NCBI GenBank assembly: GCA_029204225.1
Contig: CM055102.1
Location: 42,495,229 to 42,559,228, forward strand
Origin: Diphasiastrum complanatum
Taxonomy: Eukaryota > Streptophyta > Lycopodiopsida > Lycopodiales > Lycopodiaceae
Direction of reading: 5' to 3'
Length of the DNA: 64,000 bases
The translations under genes were made by a program, and so were the position numbers. Below are positions 12,661 through 23,300 of the stretch, piece by piece; within the stretch, counting starts at the first letter, position 1, and each line of letters starts with the position of its first letter. Below the pieces are notes generated by a model that was given only the letters and a program-made list of their open reading frames with translations, did no database searches and was not told the origin of the DNA.

Positions 12661-13561
12661 TTAGTCCAAGGAATGTGGACTCATCGAACTTCACATCTCT
12701 ACTTGAAACAATCTTCTTCATAGAATGTGCTTATATGCTGCACATCCAAACACACGTACGTATTACAAATCAGATTTTTGACCTGTCCATATCTCGTACG
12801 GTGTCTTATTTTCTAGCACTGTCGTTGTTGATCTGTTCTACAGGTGTACTGCTGCAGCTATTGCCTCAGTCCAGAATTGACTTGGCAATCGAGCTTGTGC
12901 CATCATGCATCTGGCTCCTTCAACTGGTGTCCTGTTTCTTCTTTCTACGACACCATTATATTCTGGTGTGTACGCAGGAGTGAACTGATGCTCTATCCCT
13001 TGTTCCTGGCTAAATTTTGAAAATTCTGTGCTCTTGTACTCACTTCCATTGTCAAATCTGATGATCTGAATCTTCTTTCAGGTGTGCCGCTCTACAAATG
13101 TCACAAACTTCTTGAAAGACTCAAACACTTCAGATTTTTTCTTCAAGTAGTAGATTGTAGTCATCCAGATGTAATCATCTATGAACGTCAGGAAATACCT
13201 CGATTCTGAGTGCAAATCCACTTTCATCAGTCCACAAACATCTGAGTGGACGAGCTCAAGAACTTCTTTGGCTCTTTTTTTCTCATGTGTGAATGGACTC
13301 CGATGTTGTTTGCCTTTGTGATAGGCTTCGCAGAACTCAGTATCGGGTCTTGATATCTTCATACCTATGACTATGTCTTTCTTGCACATGTCATACAGGC
13401 TCCTCATGTTCAGATGATACATTCTCCTATGCCAGAGCTGATCTTCATTTTTTGATGCATTTAATATGCTATCAGAATTGTTGATTATCTTGGCTTGGTA
13501 GAGATTTCCTTCTCTACATCCAACTGTCAACAACTTGTTTGTCATTTTCTCGATCATGCGG
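12661..13561 (-). pseudogene. Copia D integrase, N-terminal part
   Basis: Minus-strand frame at 13078-13557 holds the pre-integrase/zinc-finger segment (LWHRRMYHLNMRSLYDMC, then a CEAYHKGKQHRSPF-like stretch) and the first catalytic aspartates (LVHSDVCG, FLTFIDDY). The rest of the core (RFDNGSEYKS-like, RRNRTPVEGA-like) reads on to about 12900 in shifted frames. The upstream side is cut by the small LTR element at 13562. Confidence 0.8.
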
Positions 13562-14576
13562 TGTGAAAGATTTCAGATCCTTAAGATCCAATCTACTTGA
13601 ATCCAATCAAAATTAGGGTTTTGACAAAATCACAATAAATTGACTATTCCAAATCTACATGCAAATGCTGAAAATTTGATATGCAATCTATAAGCCACCA
13701 CTTAGACTGAACCAATGATCCAAAAATTGGCCAAATCTAGCATGTGAATTCAAAAAATGGAATTGAACAAGTATATTGACCTATTTAGTGTTTTGATCTA
13801 CAAAAGATCCAATCTACAAAAGCAAAAAATCCGATTTTGGTGTAGAATCCTCTCTAGCATGCTCTAGACTTGATATCTTCACCAAATCATTGATAGATCT
13901 GATTTCCTCCTTCATAACCTGAAACACAAGCTCTGATACCATGTGAAAGATTTCAGATCCTTAAGATCCAATCTACTTGAATGATCTTTGGTTAGAAAGA
14001 GAGATACACTACCAATTTCACCAATGTAGAAAAATCAGCATCTACACACAATTTGAGATGCAAACACTAATAGAACTTGATCAAACTTGAATGAAATGAT
14101 TATGTACTATTGCTGTCCGTACAAAACCAGCAAGCTTGTGGATCCAAAAATAGCAAATATAGATCATTTTACACATAGAATTGCAAGCAATCACCAAAAT
14201 AGTGCACCAATGGATAGTAGAATCCAAGAGAACCATGTATAAGCATGAAATGAGATAGAGAAGAGAGAAGATGACTCTCTCCACGAGCTACATCCTTTTA
14301 TAGCAGGTCCAAACCCTATTTGGCCACTTGGCTTTCCCACCAAAATGCTAACCCTACCAATTTTGGGTCTAGATTCAATGTACCCAACTTATTCAAATTG
14401 AATCTACTCAAACTCGCATTCTATCTTTCCCACACTTTCAAAAAGTGTTTATTTAAATGAAATTTAGACTAATGAACTTTGAAAAGTCAACCTCTAAGTC
14501 TAAAACAAGTTTTGGCCTCAATATGCCAAATATGGAAATATTGCAAAATGTGATGAAACTAGTTGAATCTTTCACA
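13562..14576 (-). mobile_element. TRIM-like non-autonomous LTR element Y inside copia D
   Basis: 1015 bases bounded by perfect 5-bp duplications TGCGG (13557-13561 and 14577-14581). TGTGAAAGATTTCAG opens the insert at 13562 and recurs at 13943, directly after the primer-binding site GCTCTGATACCA (minus strand TGGTATCAGAGC). The right LTR is 13943-14576, about 634 bases, ending TTTCACA. The left copy retains only about 42 bases (13562-13603). No coding capacity is visible. This fits a miniature LTR element with most of its 3' LTR and purine tract deleted. Confidence 0.8.
13930..13942 (-). other. Primer-binding site of element Y
   Basis: GCTCTGATACCA on the plus strand, that is TGGTATCAGAGC on the minus strand, immediately next to the LTR start TGTGAAAG. 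Confidence 0.85.
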
Positions 14577-14581
14577 TGCGG

Positions 14582-15770
14582 CATGTATTGCCATTGAATA
14601 AAACTCGAATTTCAAGATCTGCCATCTTGGAGATTGATAGCAGATCTTTTCTCAGTGAAGGTACGTAGAGTGCTCCTGGCAGTTCTGCTTGAGTTGACAG
14701 TGTTCGCAACTGTAGAGTCCCGATGCCTTTGACATCGTGTCTGCTCCCATCATCTAGAATCACTGCTCTATTGTTTTTGAGTTCTCTGAAGTCGATCAAG
14801 ATTTTCTTGTTGCAGATGATGTGTGATGTTGCTCTTGAATCAATGACTACATCGTAGTCTTGTTCAATGAAGCTCGTTGAAGCTTCATCAAGTATTGTGA
14901 AGGCTTCATCACCTCTATCTGCATCTTTTGATGACTCTATAACATTTGCTTTCTCATATTTGTTCTTTCTTTTTGGGTTGAATCTGCAATCATATGCAAA
15001 ATGGCCTTCTTGCAGTGTGTGCATGGTATTGTAGGATTGAACCAACATTTGTTGGCTATGTGTCCTGGTTTGTGGCAGTGATCACATAAAGAAGATTGTT
15101 GAATCGAATACTTTGTGTTGTCGAATCTGGGTTTGTTCTTGTTCTTCTTCTTTCCTTTCGTGAAGAGAGCTTTCTCTTGATCATTGCTTTCTTCTCCCTC
15201 GTCTCTCATCAGTTTCTCATCAGCGACAACACTGATTGTTTTGTCGAATGTCATGGCTGGTAGACTCAGTATGAGCATTCTCAACGGCTGATAGGACGTA
15301 GATAGAGACTTCATGAAGTACATCAGTTGTTGTGGTGCTGGGACATGGTGCTCTTGTCCTGATGCAACGAGTTGAGCGAAGATCGTCATGATCTTCTCAA
15401 CGTGCTGGTTCAACTGGTTGTCATCCCATCATATGGATTGCAGCTGATTGTGAAAATGCATCACTGAGGCTGCAGTCTTCACTTTGTACTTATGTTTTAA
15501 TCTTTCCCATGCTGCATGGCTGCTTTTGTAGTCTTCAATCTGCATGAGTAGATCTTCGTTGATGGACGAAATGATGATCACCATTGCACGCTCATCCTTT
15601 CTAATCCATTCAGCTCTCCTCGGGTCTCCCTCTGGAGGCTGCACCTCTGAGAGTTCGGTCACCGACCAGATGCCTTCGCCCTTCAGAAGTATTTTGATTT
15701 TGAATTTCCATATCCTGTAGTTTGTGCCATCAAGACTGATTGCTATTCTTGTCTGGATCGTTGTAGCCAT
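14582..15770 (-). pseudogene. Copia D gag, protease and pre-integrase
   Basis: Gag starts at 15770 (MATTIQTRIAISLDGTNYRI..), a UBN2-type copia gag with WKFKIKILLKGEGIW and further pieces to 14937, including a CCHC zinc knuckle (CDHCHKPGHIANKCW). A frame change near 15000 leads to the protease part (VVIDSRATSHI, where the catalytic D-S-G has become D-S-R) and GALYVPSLRKDLLSISK. The altered protease triad and the frameshift indicate an inactive copy. The reading frame runs into the insertion point of element Y at 14581. Confidence 0.85.
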
Positions 15771-15852
15771 ATTGTGTTGCCTAGAAAATCATTGTTCATA
15801 TATCAATAGTGATAATTTCACTGCTCTGATATCATATCATGGTAACCTGAGT

Positions 15853-15864
15853 GCTCTAATACCA
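15853..15864 (-). other. Primer-binding site of copia D
   Basis: Minus strand TGGTATTAGAGC, one base different from the initiator tRNA-Met complement, directly abutting the LTR at 15865. Confidence 0.85.
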
Positions 15865-16613
15865 TGTCACGAACTGTTTTGTTTAACGAACATATTTGTT
15901 TTTTTTTTTAATTTTCTTAATGCGGAAGCCTGCAAGATCCTAGACACGTGACTACAGATCACAGAACAGAAATCTTTCTAGCAATCAAGACAACGAAAAA
16001 CAAGGAGATGGACAAGAGAGAGCAACTCTATTATTAGTTTGAATTTTTTTGAGCGAGATGATCAGTGTCTCACTCATTGGCAGTCTGACACTTTGCTCTT
16101 TCACTGTGTTCTGCTCGTTGGCAGACTTTCATGCACAACTATTTCTCCTCTATTTTTTCTATTCTTTTTTTTTTCTACTCTACTCTCACACTCTTCTCAG
16201 TGTGTATTCCGTTCATCCAGAATTTTGTTCATATCTCCACTCTGGAGTTTACAAGATAACTAAACAGAGAACTACAAGAGTAGATAACGCTAATCAACTA
16301 GTCAGTTATTTTCTGTTATCACTAATTGTTTCAGCTAAGCGTGAAGTTTAAGACTCCACGCCCGTTGAGCTGCCAGCTGGCAGCGCGAAAGATTTTCTTT
16401 CGTTTTCTTTTCGTTTCGTGTCGTGTCGTGTCTTTTGGTCTTGGAGGCATGTTTGACTTTTGCGAATCATTAGACCTTCGAGTTTCGCTTCGCTTCGTGT
16501 CATTGGGTTTTCGAGGTATGTTGACTTTCGCGAATTGTTCGCCATTCGTCCTTCGCTTCGTGTTGCTTCGCTTCGTGTCGCGGCAAAGTTGCAGGAGTTC
16601 ACAATTTCTGACA
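15865..16613 (-). repeat. Copia D 5' LTR, full length
   Basis: 749 bases, TGTCACGAA to TTTCTGACA. Contains TTCGCGAATTGTTCGCC near 16525 and several CTTCGCTTCGTG repeats. Confidence 0.88.
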
Positions 16614-16618
16614 CTAAA
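16614..16618. repeat. Target-site duplication CTAAA of copia D (right)
   Basis: Identical to 10269-10273. Confidence 0.85.
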
Positions 16619-17820
16619 GAGTAGCCATTCCTATTCTTTTCTAAATTTGAGTGTCAAAGTATTTGAAGAACATTGAAGACCTGGCCATTTTTTATGACTT
16701 TAACCATCAAATCACTGTTTTCAAACAGTTTGCAGAAATGAACTGTTTTCGAAACAATCTGCAGAAATGAACTATTTTTTGCACAGTTCGCGTTTTTCCA
16801 GAAGGCGAAAAATACGAAGACTTCGACAAAAGTGTTATACTTAAGATTCCAACCATTTTAGGAATGCGAAGTCACTTAGCAACTTCCAAAAAATGTGAAG
16901 TTTGCGAGAAGTCCACTTTACTTCAATGATTGGCAGTTTTAATTACTTCGGAAATATGCAAAGTATTATACAGATGGTTTTTACTTTGAAGATCGATCGT
17001 TCCAACTACTTCTGGAAAACCTGAAGTATGCGACCGAAGTCGTCCAAAGTTTGCTAGAAATGCGAACTATGCGACAAACTTCACCATTTCAACGACTTCG
17101 AGTCATTGGACTGTTATACACATTGTACAAATGCCGTTGTACAATATTTCACGATCAAGTACATAGTTTAAACTAAACTAGTTTTGTGATTATAGATTAG
17201 TTAAACAGTTCTTGAAATAACAAGGTTGTTGTGTATAAATACATCTCCAGCTCTCATTTAGCCGCATGCAACAGAGCGGAAGATTTGCATCTGAGTTACG
17301 TCACTTTTCAGGCTATAACCATTTATGTTGCTCTTGCTCCATGACAAGCATTCAGTGTAATATAGAAGCAACTTTTTTTCATGTATGTGTCTAACGTAGA
17401 TATATACGTGTTGTGATTGATTGCACTCTTCTATTTACTTGTCTTAGCTCGTTCACTCAGTCTGATCAAATCACGGACGTCTCCGACTCCTCATAATTTG
17501 ATCAGATGATGACTGTCTTTGACGCCTGAGGAACAATCGCTATCTTTCTGTACCATCATTTTAAATTCTATATTGAACCTTCACACTAAAACTGATTATC
17601 AGTAATTCTTATCGATCCTCTTCGGTGGATGTGCTCACAATTTCTTTGGACACACAATTATTTTAGCGGTCCTATCGTGAACGTAGGAGTTGTGATTTTG
17701 TTTGGCATTTACAATCTCTACGCTGATACCAAGAGATCGTTCTTGCTGGTAGTTAGTAGCAGCCCATATCAGGGGAGTTATTCCGCACTCTATTTCTCTC
17801 TCCCATCCTTCTCTCCATCA
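16619..17820 (+). repeat. Copia B 3' LTR, second part
   Basis: Resumes the LTR begun at 9909. It contains ACATTGAAGACCTGGCCAT and the alternating TTTGCAGAAATGAACT motifs, which match the reverse complement of the copia A LTR. It ends CTCTCCATCA at 17820, matching the copia A LTR terminus. The two parts together are about 1567 bases. Confidence 0.75.
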
Positions 17821-19440
17821 GGAGATTAGGTCATTTCTCATCGTTCATTCCTCATCAAAAACTCGCAAAATGTCAAAACCATGTCACAATAACCAAATCA
17901 ATGGCACAAGTGGTTGTACAATGAACTTGAGTTGTCAATTTCTTCCATGGATTTTGGTTGTATAGAAAGAAATGGTGAAGGCCAATGGGAAAAGATAAAC
18001 TTCTACAACCTACTGTGCTTGGTAACATGTTTAGAGCCTTGTTCTCATGTGTTATTAGCTTACATCCTTGTGCTCATGTGTTAGCTTAGGCCTAATATTG
18101 CATGTTTGTGCCAAAAAAAATGCTAAGTGCTCTATGCTTGAGCTTAAATTTATTGTTATTTTGGCATTGAATGGAATTTCACACGTTCTCACACAATTAC
18201 TTTGAAACAATATTGCAAGATTAACTTGAAAAATTATTGTGTATATTTTGAGCATTGAATAATGCAAAGTGTGAGATCCTACAGGAAATTATGTACCTTT
18301 GTTTCCAAGCTAGCCAAATGACCTAACTCCGTTGGAAGATTCCATTACGGAAATGATGAGTTTAGTAATCTTTGTGCGCCCGTTCATTGAAATGTGTGAA
18401 CTTTCTAACATATCTATTATGAGGATGTTGCTTGAAACATCAAAAGACAAATTATGAAATCTCAGTGACCTTTCCTATTTTTTTTGGCATATTATAAACC
18501 GTCAAGTCCATGAAATTGTTTTCACAAAGAATAGTATGCACGAGAAGGGATTCGTAGCAGTTGGATTGTGAGACTTGCCAAAATTTTGAGGCCATTTTGT
18601 AAGGTCACCAAAAAGAACACTCATTGGTGCACAAAGGCAAGTTTGAGACCATTCCCCATATGCTTAGATTGTATTTTGGAGGCACCTCCAAAAGCACAAT
18701 GTTGATGTGAATTTAGAAGTGCTTAGATTTCATTTTGTATTTTTGGAGGCACCTCTAGCATCACAATGTTTATGTAAATTTAGAATCAAACTTTTTTGTG
18801 AGCATTTTTTCTGTCATAATTTTTATACATGCTCATTATGAAGCATAATGACCAATTTGACTTTTTGTAGCTACTCGGACGCTGCCACGTGGCAGTCTGA
18901 TGCCCGACGCCTGACGCGTAGGCTCGAATGGACATCAATTTATAAAAAAAACAGTGACATATTCTACTTTTTAAGGAGCCCAAAAAATGGGCATAATAGT
19001 CAAGAAGTATCCATTACGTTCATGTAAATTTAGAATCAAAATTTTTTGTGAGCATTTTTGTCATAATTTTCAAGTGGACAAAGGTATGATGAAATGTGCA
19101 TGTGGACAGCCAATGATAGGCGCCACATAGTGGCACCCCATCGTTGGATGTCCACGTGCATGTTTCATCATGATTTTTTTTTTAAAATTTTCTTTTTTGC
19201 TTTGGGCGAAAAATGGGAAGATTAAAATAAATTAAAAAACTCGAAAAAAAAAGCGTAATTTTTTTAAAAAAAGAAAGCGAAACAGAAATTGCAGATGAAA
19301 ATTTGCCAAAAAAAACCCAAAAAAACAAAAAACTGCAATGAAAAAAATACCAAAAAACCTAAAAAAAAAAAATCTTCCCACTTTGACATTGGGCCTTCCC
19401 GTGTGATCCATCAAACCAAAGAGAAAGAAAGAAAGAAAAA
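17821..19440. other. Upstream intergenic DNA with local repeats
   Basis: No gene seen. It holds an imperfect tandem pair at about 18660-18717 and 18720-18785 (GCTTAGATT..GGAGGCACCTC..CACAATGTT..AATTTAGAA), a further copy of part of it at 19019-19072, a foldback at 19086-19171 and A/T-rich runs at 19180-19380. Confidence 0.6.
19086..19171. repeat. Long foldback (hairpin) upstream of the SUVR gene
   Basis: Arms 19086-19126 and 19131-19171, each 41 bases with a 4-base loop, starting ATGATGAAA and ending TTTCATCAT. Most mismatches are T/C or A/G, so many would be G:U pairs in RNA. It could be a small MITE remnant or a transcribed hairpin; neither is proven. Confidence 0.6.
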
Positions 19441-19490
19441 GAGAGAAAGCGGGAGCGAGCGAGCGAGCGAGAGAGAGAGAGAGAGCGAGC
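19441..19490. repeat. GA/GAGC microsatellite near the promoter
   Basis: GCGAGCGAGCGA followed by an uninterrupted GA run, about 15 bases upstream of the TATA box. GA-rich tracts are common in plant core promoters and 5' leaders. Confidence 0.75.
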
Positions 19491-19505
19491 AGTTGTATAT
19501 ACAAA

Positions 19506-19515
19506 TATATAAAAG
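19506..19515 (+). promoter_or_regulatory. Candidate TATA box of the SUVR gene
   Basis: TATATAAAAG, about 730 bases before the start codon. A second TATAAAG-like site is near 19542. Transcription would begin around 19540, leaving a leader that probably contains an intron ending at the CAG at 20227-20229, four bases before the ATG. Confidence 0.45.
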
Positions 19516-20233
19516 CGTCTTTGTATGCATTTAAGGCTCTCAGTCTATAAAGGAAATGGAAGCTCTTTCCGCGCATGTGCGTGTGTGTGTGTGTGTAAGA
19601 TGAACTGCTAGCGCGAGCAAGGAAGCCTCCAGCCTCAAGGCAAGGCTTGCAAGCCAAGACTGCTGATGAGAGTGAGCACATATACGTTCGGTTTGCTGGA
19701 TCAGCAGCAATTGCTTGTGAATGGACACTCATTGGTTGCAGCAGAAGCCGCGTCCCAAGAATAACTGCCTTTTTCTTTCAAAGTGTTGAAGTATCGTAAT
19801 GCTGAAGCCCATCTGGAAATCCTTCCCGGAGGATTGGTGAGATGCACTGGCAATCGGTGGAGGAATTCGGCGTTGGGTAGGTTTTCCAGGCCATACGTGA
19901 TTGATTTCTGTTTTTGGAAGGCTTGGTTTTGATGCTTCTGTTGGCCACTCCAAGTTGGGAGTGCTTGGATTTCCTGCGTTATCCGTTTTTCAGATATTTT
20001 AGTTAGCCTCATGTATGATATTGTTTTATCCTGGCATAGTTTCAATGCACATTTGACCGTTTCATAGTAAATAATAAATAACACTCTAGTGATGAGTATT
20101 GATACGGTGCGTCTGGTTGGAATAGAGATATCCTTTAGAATGTAGTTGCTGAATTTTTTGAGAATTGGAAATGTGTTTGTCTGAATGTTTGGTTAAGTAA
20201 CTCCAGTGTTACTACCTAAATCCGTGCAGCTTC

Positions 20234-20335
20234 ATGGAGGAGTCTAAATGCAAGATGAAGCTTGCAGTTGAAGCATTGGAAAAGCTTGGTTTAAAGAGAA
20301 AACTGATTATCAATGCACTTAGGGATCTCTTAAAG
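20234..20335 (+). CDS. SUVR gene exon 1 (WIYLD, first half)
   Basis: 34 codons starting [20 protein letters not shown]. Helical WIYLD start with the KLGL..L..ALRDLLK pattern. Donor AAG/gtaacg. Confidence 0.9.
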
Positions 20336-23300
20336 GTAACGAATGCTCATGTCTTCTGGGCTTCTTAGAGAAAATTTTATACTGATATCTTCATAAATTC
20401 TTGGGAAAGTGAATCCCTTTGTATGGGGTTTTTGGGTGGGTTTCGCAGAAGTGCAATGGTGACTGGACCCACATAGAAGCTGACAACTACCTTTTGCTGG
20501 TAGATTCCTATTTCGAAAGAGAAAATGAGAATGTGAGCATTTCTGCGCCAGTTGCTTCTCTAGCTATTGCAAAATGTTGCTACAACAAGAATTTTGAGAT
20601 TGTTGTTTGTTTTGGGTGGGTTCTGCCCTGGCTAAAAGTATAGCATAAGTTTTCCTTCCGTGTCTATTTCAAGGATTTATCATGCTCTTGGTTTTACGAA
20701 TTGTGGCAGACAGAAAAAAAATTCAACACGAGATCAAAAAGCAACGAACAAGACAATCCACTCCACAGAGAAATTGGCTACCAGGCAATGGAGGCCACTG
20801 ACACTGGTGAGAAGACACATACCATGGAGCAATCAAGATTAAAGAGTGCCGCAAGTGTAGCTGTGGCAAAGTTTGAAGAAAAGGCTCAGCTGGCTGTAGG
20901 TCATATTGCACCAAAAGTTGAGGAAGTACACAATAGGGAAACAACACCCACTAGCTCATCTTCATCAGTATCCTACAAACATTCAATGATTCCTGCTACG
21001 TTTTTGGAGGACACTCAAAACTTAGAGTGTAAGGGGAATGGTTTGGGTTCAAAACATACTTTGAACAAAAATTTGCAGACAGGTGCTCAAAACTCGGCCC
21101 TTGCTCCTTCTGCTAGGCCTCCTTTAGTTACAAATCATTCTCGGAATTCCACTTGCAGTACTGATCGTGTTCAGAAATGCAAGAAAAAAAGGTTGATAAT
21201 GGAGCAGGGGGTTGAAACTGAAAACCGAAGCAAGCATGATATTGTAGTATCCCAAAAGAATATGAAGTCGAGACTAGAGCATGCAGTAAAGCAAACTATT
21301 TGCAGAGAAAAACAACCACAAAAGTTACTTGCTGGTAAGTTTGATCAATTTCTGTTCCCTTCCTACAATTTTGGAGGTTGCATGAATGATGGGTACAACT
21401 TTTTGAATTATAGAATAAGTAGGTATTCTGCTACTGTCAGTTATGTGCTTGTTGGGAACTTTGCATTGCTAAGGGGTTTGTTCTTTCTGAGATTAGCACT
21501 TACCAAAGAGGGACAGAGTCGTCTTCTCTCTATACAAGGACTTTGGCGATTGTTGAAGGCAGGACATCTTGATCATTTCCAGCATCGATGGAGTGCATTA
21601 TTTTGTACCAGCATCAAGTCATAAGTGTCATGGAAAGTTTACTAGTTGCAAACAATTGAAGTTCAAAGAAATTTTTTTATTTTTTTTGTTGACTGAAGGT
21701 TAAGCTCCACTGAAGATTCAAAGCTTGATTGGCATTGATTTCTATCTTGTTTTGCTATCTCTATTGTTTACATGAAGGTTATCATTGATAGTCATTAGAC
21801 AATTGTTATATGTTTGTAAGGCTAAACTAGTTTTCTCCTTATAGGAATGATTGGCTAGGCTATGAGTACCACGTTCTTTTTCTGTTTTGTAGGTGTTGGT
21901 TCCCCCAAGAGAAAATCTGTGAGTTCATTGTTGACCAAAGGGGTTCACTTGTGCAAATACAGACATAACAAGACAAAATGCTCAGTCACCAGCTTGTCGA
22001 GAAAGAGAAGGAAGCTGATTTTGTCTGAAGACGAGACATGTAGGATGGACCAAACCTGGAGATGATGAGATTAGCTTTTTCCAATGTTCATGTATTCATT
22101 AAGTACAAATTTCAATAAAGCATTTTGTTTTGATTTTGACATCACTAGAGCGTAGAGAATAAGTGTGTTTGAAGATACTTCGTAAATTTGAACAGGAGCT
22201 TTCCAGTTTCTTGTTAATCAGAGCAATAAAATGCTCCTTAATTTTGACTTGTAGGTAAGGAGCAAAATATTGTAGACTCTTTGCTGGAGGATGGTGCACA
22301 GCTTTCAAACTGCAAATCAAACAAAGTCACTGATTCTGCACCTATGGAAGGAAAATCATCTGAAGACAGGAAAAAGTTGTGCAATATGGCTGGTGAAACA
22401 TTTGAGAGGCATCTCAAAGCTCAGCGTTCAGTGAATGATACTGTGCTTGCTTCGCCTGCTGCAATATCAGATGGTGGGGCTTTGGAGGGTAGAAGCACTT
22501 TGGCTCAACCAAGCTCTCATGCATGTGTTCCAATCATGAAAGGCTCTGCTCATAGAACTAACAACCGCGTAAAATCCGGAACAGATGGCCACCATAGACA
22601 AACTAGTATGAGACGCTTGAAACATAATCCGCTGGACATTTCAAGAGGCGAGGAACCTATTCCAATCCCGTTTGTGAACGAGTTTACAAAGGACATTCTG
22701 CCTGACTTGTTTCACTATATACCAAAGAACCTGATCTATCAAAATGCACATATCAACTTTTCCATCGCTAGAATCGGTGAAGACGATTGCTGTTCTTGCG
22801 TTGGTAGTTGTGTCGCAGCACCAATTCCATGTGCATGTACAAGAGAGACTTGTGGTCAGTATGCTTACACTCCAGATGGTTGTTTGCAAGAATCGTTCTT
22901 AAGCGAATCTATCAAGGACAAGGCAAATGATGGAAGTAACCTAGAGAGGTATAAGTCGTATTGCAAAGATAAAATTTGTCAGATAATAATTATAAAGGAA
23001 GGTGAACTCCCCGAACCTTGCAGAGGTCATTATCCAAGAAGGTTTGTGAAAGAGTGCTGCAGTAAATGTGGGTGCCCCCGGTCATGTGGTAACCGCGTAG
23101 TTCAACGTGGAATATGCCACAAACTGCAGGTTAGAATATCAAAGTTTCTATATTCTAAGAGATGTGCCAGCTTATTTGATTACAGGTTAAGCTGGTGACA
23201 AGATTGTTTGTCCACAGCATTTGCTGACATTCTTTCAACTGTTCTTAGTCCAAATTTATTGAAAGCAACACTTTCATTCAATAATCTCGAGTGCTCTTGT

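Larger units (their letters stand above)
10274..16613 (-). mobile_element. Copia D: complete but decayed Ty1-copia element
   Basis: An element of 6340 bases with LTRs at 10274-10815 and 15865-16613, a primer-binding site next to the right LTR, a purine tract (about 10816-10827) next to the left one, and a perfect 5-bp duplication CTAAA on both sides. Minus-strand order is gag, protease, pre-integrase, integrase, RT, RNase H. The integrase region is split by a 1015-bp LTR element at 13562-14576. Coding frames are broken in several places. It sits inside the LTR of copia B, so it is younger than copia B. Confidence 0.92.

Noticed and set aside
19232-19732. A 166-codon minus-strand frame rich in Phe, Ser and Leu
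   Set aside because: It is made of A-runs and GA/GT microsatellite read on the wrong strand, and overlaps the SUVR promoter.
20701-21624. A single 307-codon frame
   Set aside because: Only the part to 21334 is exon 3. The remainder lies beyond a strong GTAAGT donor and is intron read-through.
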